This document shows, piece after piece, positions 46,340 through 53,755 of a stretch of DNA of 57,445 nucleotides. Under the pieces are notes generated by a model. That model worked only from the letters and a program-made list of their open reading frames with translations. It ran no database searches and was not told where the DNA came from. Numbering within the stretch: position 1 is the stretch's first letter; each line of letters opens with the position of its first letter. Position numbers and translations under genes: made by a program. Origin of the DNA: Bacteroidota bacterium (lineage in GTDB: Bacteria > Bacteroidota > Bacteroidia > Chitinophagales > Chitinophagaceae); NCBI GenBank assembly GCA_013285855.1, contig JABDGW010000008.1:1-57445 (forward strand), read 5' to 3'.

Positions 46340-46368
46340 TATTTATTCGTAAGATATTTTATTAAATT

Positions 46369-48048
46369 ATGCCAAAGATAATCCTTAAAAATATTCTATC
46401 TAAAAAGAGTAATACAGAGGCATTGACGCTTTTGCTTATAGAACAAATGAAAGCACATATAAGCATTACTGATGAGAAGAATAATTATTTATGCGGCAAT
46501 ACAGAATTAGTAACTCAATACGAACATCCTGTAAAACTTCATGAAGAAATTATTGGATGGGTTAAAGGCGATGAAAAAGCAGTTCATATTGCTTCTCTTC
46601 TTGCTTTGCTGGTGCAAAAAGAATTTGACAGGAAAAACCTGGGCAGCGAAGTATTGGTGTTATACCAGGAAGTAAACATGGTATTTAATTTTTCTGATAA
46701 ACTAGCGCAAGCCATAGACCCTGTAGCCATTGCGCAAATTGCCGTGGATGAAGCAAGGCATTTAATAAATTCTGTTAGCGGTGTTGTTGTATTGTGGGAT
46801 GAGACAACCGGGCAATTGCAAATACCTGCAACATCAGGAAGTGATTTATTCAACAAAGAAAAATTGATCAGTTATGCAGACCTTTTACTGAAAATAGGAT
46901 TGAGCGGGCAATCAGAAATCATGAGCGATCTTACTCCTTTAAAAGAAACCGGGATAATTGGTGATGAAGTGCAATCAATTATTTATGCAGCGCTTAAAGT
47001 AAAGCACAGAATTATGGGAGCTATTATTCTTGCAGGAGATAAAACTATGCAATACACAGCTTCGCATCTTAAATTTTTAACTACGCTTGCATTACAATCA
47101 TCATCCGCAATTGAAAGCGCTTTATTATATGAAAAAAATATACGCGAAGCCCTTGAAAGAGAAGAAGCCATGCGGCGCATTTATGAAGTAACTGCCAAGT
47201 TCGTTCCTTACGAATTTATTGGTTCGCTGGGATATAAATTAATAACAGATGTAAAGCTCGGCGACCAGGTTGAAAAAGTAGTTACAGTTCTTTTTACTGA
47301 TATAAGAGATTATACTTCAATATCAGAACAAATGACACCGGAAGAAAATTTTCAGTTTGTTAGTTCGTACAACGAACGCATGGGACCAATTATACGAAAT
47401 CATCATGGGTTTATTAATCAATACCTCGGTGATGCTATCATGGCGTTGTTTCCTGAAAGCGCTGAAAGATCACTCGCTGCCGCCATCGAAATGCAGCAAG
47501 ATCTCCGTGAGTTTAATGTTTTGCAAAAAACAAAAAATTTGCCTTCCATCAGGATGGGGATAGGCATGCATACAGGCCCGCTGGTAATGGGCATAACGGG
47601 TGATAACGACCGCCTTGATGCGACTACTATTTCAGATGCAGTTAATACTGCTTCGCGTATAGAAAGTCTTACAAAATATTATAAAGCCAATATTCTATTG
47701 AGTGAAGTTACATTGCAGCAAATACAGCATCCTGAGAATTTTCATTTACGCTATCTTGGTAAAGTGCAGGTAAAAGGCAAGCAATCATCCATTGGCATTT
47801 ATGAATGTTTTGGCAGTGATAGTGAAGAGCAGATAGATAAAAAGGAAAAAACACTTTTAATATTTAATGAAGGCATGCATCATTATCTCAACAAGTCTTT
47901 TGCAAATGCCATTAAAAGTTTTGAATCTGTTACAGATGTGAATGCTGAAGATCGCACTGCTCAATTTTTTCTTGATAATTCAGTTCGTCATCTTCAAAAG
48001 GGCGTTCCCGAAAGTTGGTCGGGTGTAGTTGAAATGAGTAATAAATAA
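46369..48048 (+). CDS. GAF-domain class III nucleotide cyclase
   Basis: This 559-residue soluble protein has an N-terminal region (1-95) of unclear fold, a GAF domain at about 110-260 and a class III cyclase catalytic domain at about 300-480. Metal-binding aspartates are D311 (VLFTDIRDYTSI) and D355 (YLGDAIMALF). The position that is usually Lys in adenylate cyclases (DKFIGD in the sister at 51215) is Gln here (NQYLGD, Q351), a variant I know from other bacterial cyclases, so the substrate should not be assumed. The end (about 500-545) looks like one TPR-type hairpin. There is no receiver in the chain, so the stand-alone receiver at 45959 probably connects it to phosphorylation. Confidence 0.9.
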   Translation: MPKIILKNILSKKSNTEALTLLLIEQMKAHISITDEKNNYLCGNTELVTQYEHPVKLHEEIIGWVKGDEKAVHIASLLALLVQKEFDRKNLGSEVLVLYQEVNMVFNFSDKLAQAIDPVAIAQIAVDEARHLINSVSGVVVLWDETTGQLQIPATSGSDLFNKEKLISYADLLLKIGLSGQSEIMSDLTPLKETGIIGDEVQSIIYAALKVKHRIMGAIILAGDKTMQYTASHLKFLTTLALQSSSAIESALLYEKNIREALEREEAMRRIYEVTAKFVPYEFIGSLGYKLITDVKLGDQVEKVVTVLFTDIRDYTSISEQMTPEENFQFVSSYNERMGPIIRNHHGFINQYLGDAIMALFPESAERSLAAAIEMQQDLREFNVLQKTKNLPSIRMGIGMHTGPLVMGITGDNDRLDATTISDAVNTASRIESLTKYYKANILLSEVTLQQIQHPENFHLRYLGKVQVKGKQSSIGIYECFGSDSEEQIDKKEKTLLIFNEGMHHYLNKSFANAIKSFESVTDVNAEDRTAQFFLDNSVRHLQKGVPESWSGVVEMSNK

Positions 48049-48422
48049 AAACATTTTTTGTTTAACCATACATCCCGGATCATAAGATAGTGCTGCTTAA
48101 TCTTTTCAATAATCTTCTTATGCAGTATTAAATTTCTCTAATAAGAAAAGATATATTTTAGATTTCTGTAAACAATACTGTGACATGAGAACTTGTAGTT
48201 TTTTTGCATTTAGCTTTTATTGTTTTTATACTGAAGTTTGTCATGTACAAAAATCTGAAATAGTTTTTTAAAGCAATAGCAACAGGCAATTTATAAAAGA
48301 ATAAATGCAGCTTAAAGAAGTTGATGATTATTACAGTGTATAAGAGCGTGGCACAGCTAAGATGAACAAGAGCCTAAGAAAATCTATTTATATAAAAGTT
48401 GTTTATTCCAAAACAGTAAAGC
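48049..48422. other. Intergenic region with a degraded N-box fragment
   Basis: About 370 bp without a gene. At about 48076-48131 the DNA (GTGCTGCTTAATCTTTTCAA, then TAATCTTCTTATGCAGTA) closely matches the kinase N-box coding stretch [13 protein letters not shown], with frame-breaking changes. This is a separate scrap of a transmitter from the tail at 48523. Nothing else was recognised. Confidence 0.6.
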
Positions 48423-48687
48423 ATGCATGATCTTATCGAAAATAATTCGGTTACTGAAAATAATATGATCTCTAAAATTGATGAATTAAACCGCCGCGCA
48501 TGGGAAGTACATATTACAGAACCCAACATTCTTTACAACAAAGCCAACAGGCCAAGGAACGGGATTGGGTTTGAGTTTAAGCTATGATATCATCAAAGCA
48601 CATAATGGTGAAATAAAAGTAGAGACGAAGGTTGACGAAAGAAATCCCGATAATTTTGGGAAAGGTGAAGGAACACATTTATTATAA
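48423..48687 (+). pseudogene. Kinase deletion scar: sensor start fused out of frame to transmitter end
   Basis: ATG 48423 opens a 54-codon frame, MHDLIENNSVTENNMISKID then [16 protein letters not shown], which resembles the beginning of TPR-sensor proteins. At about 48523 the DNA changes to the kinase 3' end: in the neighbouring frame it reads [20 protein letters not shown] through [20 protein letters not shown] to a TAA at 48685-48687. The last few codons are shifted by one lost base relative to intact tails. The whole middle of the gene is gone. The tail contains the same TCCC...GGGA palindromic insertion (48645-48661) as kinase 17424-19627. It directly precedes the duplicated upstream region of kinase 48767. 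Confidence 0.72.
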
Positions 48688-48699
48688 AGTTACCAATCT

Positions 48700-48766
48700 G
48701 AATTATAATTTCCTGAAACAACAATGCTGTAAATTGGCGCAAAAACAGAAAGTTTAAATGCAACGC
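48700..48766 (+). promoter_or_regulatory. Duplicate of the upstream region of kinase 4371
   Basis: From the CTGAATTATAATTT stretch to the ATG this spacer matches 4303-4370 almost base for base, including ATGCTGTAAATTGGCGC. Homology continues on both sides: the preceding kinase tail and the following signal peptide. It may contain the promoter, but its conservation can also be explained by duplication. Confidence 0.4.
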
Positions 48767-50734
48767 ATGAAAATTTTAGTTACAACCTTTATACTTGCTT
48801 TATCAATAACATTTACGAATGCTCAACAAAAAACAATTGATAGTTTACAAAAAGAATTAAGCAGTGCAAAAGCTGACACAAATCGTGTGTTAATATTAAG
48901 CGACTTGGTGAAAATCTATTATCTTTTTAAACCAGACACAGCGCTTATTCTTGCACAGCAAGCCTATACTCTTTCTCAGAAACTGCATTACGCCAAGGGA
49001 GAAGCGCTTTCTCTTAATAGAATTGCTGTAGCTTATTCTGCGGTGGGAGATTATCCAAAGGCATTACAATTTTTTACAAAAGGTCTTAAAATATACCAGG
49101 ATATCGGAGACGGAGAAGGTATAATCAGGTGCACTAACAATATTGGTGACCTGTACATGACAGAAGGAGATTATAAAAAAGCGTTAGAGTATTTTATGCA
49201 GGCAAAAAATCTGCCGGGCATTAATAAAAGTAATTATGTAAAAACAATTGTTTTTATAAATATAGGGGAATGCTATCTTAACCTCAACCAATCTGATTCT
49301 GCGCTGCATTATCTGAAAGCATATTATCCAATATCAAAACAAAACGGGTATACAGACCTGTATGGCGACTTTGAACGCCTGCTGGGCAATGTTGAGATGA
49401 TGAATGATCATACCGATGGAGCTTTAGCTTATTTTAAAAAAAGCATAAATAGTTACGAAGCGGTGGATGACAAACAGCATTTAAGTATGACATACCAAAG
49501 CGTTGCAAAACTCTATCAAAAAACCGGGCAACAAGATTCTGCAATTGACTATGCAAAAAAATCTCTCACCACCGCGCAATTAGGATCATACAATCAGGGA
49601 ATATTTAATGTAAGTAAACTACTCTCAGAATTCTATGAAGGCAAGAACGATAAAGAAGCATTCAAATATTTTAAAATTGCCACAGCAGCAAAAGACAGTT
49701 TATTCAGCCAGGATAAAGTGAAGCAATTGATCTCTCTTTCTTTCGAAGAAAAACAACGCCAGCAAGACATGGAAGCAGCACAGGCAAATTACCGCAATCA
49801 AATAAAACTTTATGTTTTGGGAGGAGTGCTGATCATGTTTTTATTGCTGGCAACCATATTATTCGGAAGCAACAGGCAAAAGCAAAAAGCTAATGATCTT
49901 CTCCAGCAACAAAAAAAGGAAATACAAAAAACACTAACAGAATTGAAAGCAACACAGCAACAACTCATACAAAGTGAGAAGATGGCAAGCCTTGGAGAAC
50001 TCACCGCAGGCATAGCACACGAGATACAAAACCCTTTAAACTTCGTCAATAATTTTAGTGAAGTGAATAAAGAAATGATTGATGAATTACAAACTGAATT
50101 AAAGTCAGGCAATGTTGATGAAGCAATTAATATTTCAAATGATATAAAAGACAACGAAGAAAAAATAAATCATCATGGCAAGCGTGCAGATGCTATTGTA
50201 AAAGGGATGTTGCAACATTCAAGAAGCAGCGGCGCAACAAAAGAATCAACAGACATTAATAAACTGGCTGACGAATATTTAAGATTAAGTTATCATGGGT
50301 TAAGAGCAAAAGACAAATCTTTCAATGCAGATTTTAAAACAGATTTTGATGAAAGCATTGGTAAGATAGATATCGTTCCGCAGGATATTGGAAGAGTGCT
50401 GCTCAACCTTATCAATAATGCATTTTATGCAACAAATGAAAAAAAGAAAGTTGCTGATGAAAATTATAAACCGCTTATTTCAGTTCAAACAAAAAAAATG
50501 AACGATAAGATGGAAATTTTAGTAAGCGATAACGGCAACGGCATTCCGCAAAACATTATTGATAAAATATTTCAGCCATTTTTTACTACCAAACCAACTG
50601 GTGAAGGAACAGGATTAGGATTATCTTTAAGCTATGATATCATCAAAGCACATAGCGGTGAAATAAAAGTGAAGGCACGGGATGGCGGGGGAAGTGTGTT
50701 TATAATTCAATTGCCAGATGCCAAAACAAATTAA
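48767..50734 (+). CDS. TPR-type sensor histidine kinase (paralogue of 4371)
   Basis: The ATG at 48767 matches the start of paralogue 4371 (MKILVTTFILAL) and gives 655 residues; an ATG three codons earlier (48758) exists only here. It has a signal peptide, TPR repeats about 25-320, a TM helix at about 349-368 and the shared transmitter with H418. The region from the last TPR to the TM helix is almost identical to 4371. The transmitter instead has [12 protein letters not shown] and a loop NELQTELKSGN-like form near that of 27423, and the tail KARDGGGSVFIIQLPDAKTN is unlike that of 4371. Sensor and transmitter therefore have different nearest relatives. Two receiver genes follow, so this is the only shared-transmitter kinase with an adjacent receiver. 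Confidence 0.92.
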   Translation: MKILVTTFILALSITFTNAQQKTIDSLQKELSSAKADTNRVLILSDLVKIYYLFKPDTALILAQQAYTLSQKLHYAKGEALSLNRIAVAYSAVGDYPKALQFFTKGLKIYQDIGDGEGIIRCTNNIGDLYMTEGDYKKALEYFMQAKNLPGINKSNYVKTIVFINIGECYLNLNQSDSALHYLKAYYPISKQNGYTDLYGDFERLLGNVEMMNDHTDGALAYFKKSINSYEAVDDKQHLSMTYQSVAKLYQKTGQQDSAIDYAKKSLTTAQLGSYNQGIFNVSKLLSEFYEGKNDKEAFKYFKIATAAKDSLFSQDKVKQLISLSFEEKQRQQDMEAAQANYRNQIKLYVLGGVLIMFLLLATILFGSNRQKQKANDLLQQQKKEIQKTLTELKATQQQLIQSEKMASLGELTAGIAHEIQNPLNFVNNFSEVNKEMIDELQTELKSGNVDEAINISNDIKDNEEKINHHGKRADAIVKGMLQHSRSSGATKESTDINKLADEYLRLSYHGLRAKDKSFNADFKTDFDESIGKIDIVPQDIGRVLLNLINNAFYATNEKKKVADENYKPLISVQTKKMNDKMEILVSDNGNGIPQNIIDKIFQPFFTTKPTGEGTGLGLSLSYDIIKAHSGEIKVKARDGGGSVFIIQLPDAKTN

Positions 50735-50841
50735 ACTCTTATTATTATTTACATTTTAATTTAGCACAATTATTTTTTATGTAATTATTAATAGCTTCAA
50801 TTATTTTAAAAATATTATTTTCATTACATCAAACTTTCTCT

Positions 50842-51222
50842 ATGAAAATTCTTGTAGTTGACGACGAACATGATATACAGGCTTTATTTGAACAGCGTTT
50901 TAGAAAAGAAACCAGGCATGGTGATATGCAGTTTGCTTTTGCATTTTCAGGCGAAGAAGCGCTTAATTACATCAGTAAGCACGAGCATGAAGTTGTTTTA
51001 ATTCTTTCTGATATTAATATGCCGGGCATGAGTGGTTTGGTATTGCTTGAAAAAATAAAACAGCAATATGCAATTCCGCCTCCCGTAGTAATGATGATTA
51101 CTGCTTATGGCGATAGTGATAATTATAATAAGGCAATGGAGTTGGGAGCAGATGATTTTCTTACAAAACCTGTTGACTTTGTTCTTTTAAAGGAAAAATT
51201 AAAAAAATTGATAAATGTCTAA
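50842..51222 (+). CDS. Stand-alone receiver (CheY-like) protein
   Basis: This 126-residue protein is a complete receiver: D7/D8 (ILVVDDEHDI), phosphorylation site D57 (LILSDINMPGMSG), T87 (MMITAYGD) and K109 (FLTKPVDF). Its stop overlaps the start of the receiver-cyclase gene by 8 bp (51215-51222), so the two are translationally coupled and their products probably occur in similar amounts. The two receivers resemble each other (SDINMP, AYGD.DN, KPV.F) more than either resembles 45959, indicating duplication. Confidence 0.93.
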   Translation: MKILVVDDEHDIQALFEQRFRKETRHGDMQFAFAFSGEEALNYISKHEHEVVLILSDINMPGMSGLVLLEKIKQQYAIPPPVVMMITAYGDSDNYNKAMELGADDFLTKPVDFVLLKEKLKKLINV

Positions 51223-52255
51223 AATATTAGTTGTAGATGATGAGACGGATCTGGAGGTGCTTATTAAACAAAAATTCCGAAAACAGATAAGAGAGCGCCA
51301 ATACGAATTTGTATTTGCATTAAATGGTAAAGAGGCTCTGGAAAAACTGAAGCAGCAGCCCGATATTGATATGCTTTTCAGCGATATCAATATGCCTGAA
51401 ATGGATGGGTTAACACTGCTTGAAAAATTAAATGACTTTAACCCCATTATAAAAGCAGTTATTGTTTCAGCTTATGGTGATATGGATAATATTCGCACAG
51501 CGATGAACAGAGGCGCATTTGATTTTATTTGCAAGCCGGTAAATTTTGAAGACCTTGAACTTACGCTGAAAAAAACGATCAGCCATGTTACGCAGTTAAA
51601 GCAAACACTCCAGGCAATTAAAGAAAATAACATACTTAAAATGTATGTGGATGAATCTGTATTGAAGTTTATGGATACACGGGAATTTGAACATTCACTT
51701 ATTACTAATGACAATATAGAGGCTACTGTTGTATTCATTGATCTGTGCAGCTTTACAGCAATAACAGAAACAGAAAAACCGGACATTGTAATTGGCCTGC
51801 TTAATAATTATTTTGATGTAATGGTTAAAGAAATTATTGCACAAAACGGGCATGTTGATAAATTTATTGGTGATGCAGTAATGGCTGTTTTTCGCGGAGA
51901 GTTTCATTTAGACCGTGCTGTAGAAGCCTGCATTGCTATACGTAATACTATTCAGCAATTACCGTCTGATAAAATTATTCTCAGTTTTTTACCACAGGTA
52001 TCAATTGGTATTAACAGTGGCGAAATGATCTCCGGCAATATTGGCTCTCAAAGCCTTCGCCGTTTAGATTATACTGTAATAGGGGACTCAGTTAATACAG
52101 CGCAAAGGCTGCAAAGCAAAGCACAACCCGGACAAATATTAATATCAGGCAGTTCTTACGATAAAATAAAAGAGTTTTTTAATTGCGTGCCTATGGGGCA
52201 GGTAAGCCTGAGGAATAAAAAGGAACCATTAGAAGTATATGAAGTGCTCAATTAA
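51215..52255 (+). CDS. Receiver-class III adenylate cyclase
   Basis: This 346-residue protein has an N-terminal receiver (1-120; D8/D9, phosphorylation site D57, S85 in place of Thr, K107), a short helical linker and a class III cyclase domain (about 165-346). Catalytic features are present: metal ligands D176 (VVFIDLCSFT) and D220 (FIGDAVMAVF), adenine-selecting K216 in DKFIGD, and LDYTVIGDSVNTAQR with the transition-state Asn and Arg. It should make cAMP in response to phosphorylation. It overlaps the upstream receiver and lies 34 bp before the HD/YitT gene, which suggests a unit in which synthesis and a downstream response or turnover are linked. Confidence 0.93.
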   Translation: MSKILVVDDETDLEVLIKQKFRKQIRERQYEFVFALNGKEALEKLKQQPDIDMLFSDINMPEMDGLTLLEKLNDFNPIIKAVIVSAYGDMDNIRTAMNRGAFDFICKPVNFEDLELTLKKTISHVTQLKQTLQAIKENNILKMYVDESVLKFMDTREFEHSLITNDNIEATVVFIDLCSFTAITETEKPDIVIGLLNNYFDVMVKEIIAQNGHVDKFIGDAVMAVFRGEFHLDRAVEACIAIRNTIQQLPSDKIILSFLPQVSIGINSGEMISGNIGSQSLRRLDYTVIGDSVNTAQRLQSKAQPGQILISGSSYDKIKEFFNCVPMGQVSLRNKKEPLEVYEVLN

Positions 52256-52288
52256 AACAATATAAAAAAACCTGGTTAATTAATCAGT

Positions 52289-53749
52289 ATGCAACTGGAA
52301 AAATTAAAAGCTTTTATTCTTGAAAAACTGCACCGGGAATTACCACATTGGTTAACCTACCACAGCCCGCACCATACAGAAGAAGTTGTAAAACATGCGT
52401 ACGAATTAGGCAAAGATGAAGGCTTGTCAGAGCATGAACTTGTTATATTGGAAACAGCAGCCGTAATGCACGACACAGGTTTTCTGGCTACAACAGCGGA
52501 GCATGAAAAAGCTTCCTGCAAATTTGCACGTGAATACCTTCCGCAGTTTGAATACAATGAAGATCAGGTTGAACGGGTTTGCGACATTATTATGGCAACA
52601 CAATTGCCTCAATCTGCTTATGATAAATTGTCGCAGGTTTTGTGCGATTCAGACCTTTATTATCTCGGTACAAATAATTATCAATTATATTCAGGAAGGC
52701 TTTATCGTGAAATGAAACATTTTTCACCCAACCTTACAGAAGAGAACTGGCATCAACTTGAAAGAAAGTTTTTAGAATCGCATAAATATTTTACAGAAGC
52801 AGCAAAACATAAACTGGATGCGATAAAAAAACAAAACTTTCAACATGTAAAAAAAAATCACAAAAAACATAAGCAATCACACGGTGATTTCAGGGCCGCC
52901 GATTTAGCGTTAATGTTGTTGGGTTCTGTAATATCGGGCTTTGCGCTTAGCGGTTTTTTATTGCCCAATAATTTTTTAGATGGAGGTGTTACTGGTATTT
53001 CGCTTTTAATTCATGGTGTATATGGATGGGAATTTCCAATTGTGTTTACTGTATTGAGTATTCCGCTTGTAGTACTTGCCAAATATGTGGTTAATAAAAA
53101 ATTTGCTGTTAAAGCAGCCATATCAATTATCCTCATGAGTCTTTGCACGCATTTTATTCCATATCCTGTTATTACTTCTGCTATTACTTCAGACAAATTG
53201 CTTATTGCCATATTCGGAGGTTTTTTTGCAGGCATTGGTATGGGTTTAAATATTCGTGCAGGTTCTGCGTTAGATGGTATTGATGTGCTTGCAGTGTATA
53301 CATTAAAACGAAGCAGTTTCACCATCAGTGAAATAATATTAGCCATTAATTCAATCATATTTCTTATTGCTGCTTCTCATTTTGGTATCGAAACAGCAAT
53401 GTATTCAATACTCGCTTATTTTACCGCAACAAAAACAGTTGATTATGTGGTGGAAGGCGTGGAAGCATATACCGGTGTAACCATTATATCTGCACATAGT
53501 GAACGCATAAAAGAAAAGCTGGTAAACGAAATGGGCAAAGGCATTACTGTTTACAAAGGCGAACGTGGTTTTTTGCCCGGCAAATACGAAATACATACAG
53601 ATGTTGATATTATATTTACAGTTATCACAAGACTTGAATTGCGCAGACTTAAAAATCTTGTGTATGCTGAAGACCCAAAAGCATTCATATTTGCCAATAC
53701 AATTAAAGAGACAACTGGCGGTATTATAAAACAGCGATCAAGCCATTAA
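52289..53749 (+). CDS. HD-domain phosphohydrolase fused to YitT-type membrane protein
   Basis: This 486-residue protein has two parts. Residues about 15-180 form an HD domain (HSPHHTEEVVKHAYELGKDE; metal motif MHDTGF with H61/D62; further His in EHEKASCKF), a metal-dependent phosphohydrolase fold that often hydrolyses nucleotides or cyclic nucleotides. After a basic linker (KKNHKKHKQSHGD), residues about 205-400 are a YitT-like membrane domain with five or more helices (ADLALMLLGSVISGFALSGF; LPNNFLDGGVTGISLL). The C-terminal 85 residues are a DUF2179-like cytoplasmic domain (VTIISAHSERIKEKLVNEMG; GERGFLPGKYEI). YitT proteins have no settled transport function. Being next to a receiver-cyclase suggests that the HD part senses or degrades the cyclase product and that this controls the membrane part. 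Confidence 0.88.
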   Translation: MQLEKLKAFILEKLHRELPHWLTYHSPHHTEEVVKHAYELGKDEGLSEHELVILETAAVMHDTGFLATTAEHEKASCKFAREYLPQFEYNEDQVERVCDIIMATQLPQSAYDKLSQVLCDSDLYYLGTNNYQLYSGRLYREMKHFSPNLTEENWHQLERKFLESHKYFTEAAKHKLDAIKKQNFQHVKKNHKKHKQSHGDFRAADLALMLLGSVISGFALSGFLLPNNFLDGGVTGISLLIHGVYGWEFPIVFTVLSIPLVVLAKYVVNKKFAVKAAISIILMSLCTHFIPYPVITSAITSDKLLIAIFGGFFAGIGMGLNIRAGSALDGIDVLAVYTLKRSSFTISEIILAINSIIFLIAASHFGIETAMYSILAYFTATKTVDYVVEGVEAYTGVTIISAHSERIKEKLVNEMGKGITVYKGERGFLPGKYEIHTDVDIIFTVITRLELRRLKNLVYAEDPKAFIFANTIKETTGGIIKQRSSH

Positions 53750-53755
53750 TATGCA

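Noticed and set aside
17336-48687. Integron-type gene cassettes
   Set aside because: No integrase and no attC-like folded sites border the repeated tails; the breakpoints differ from tail to tail.
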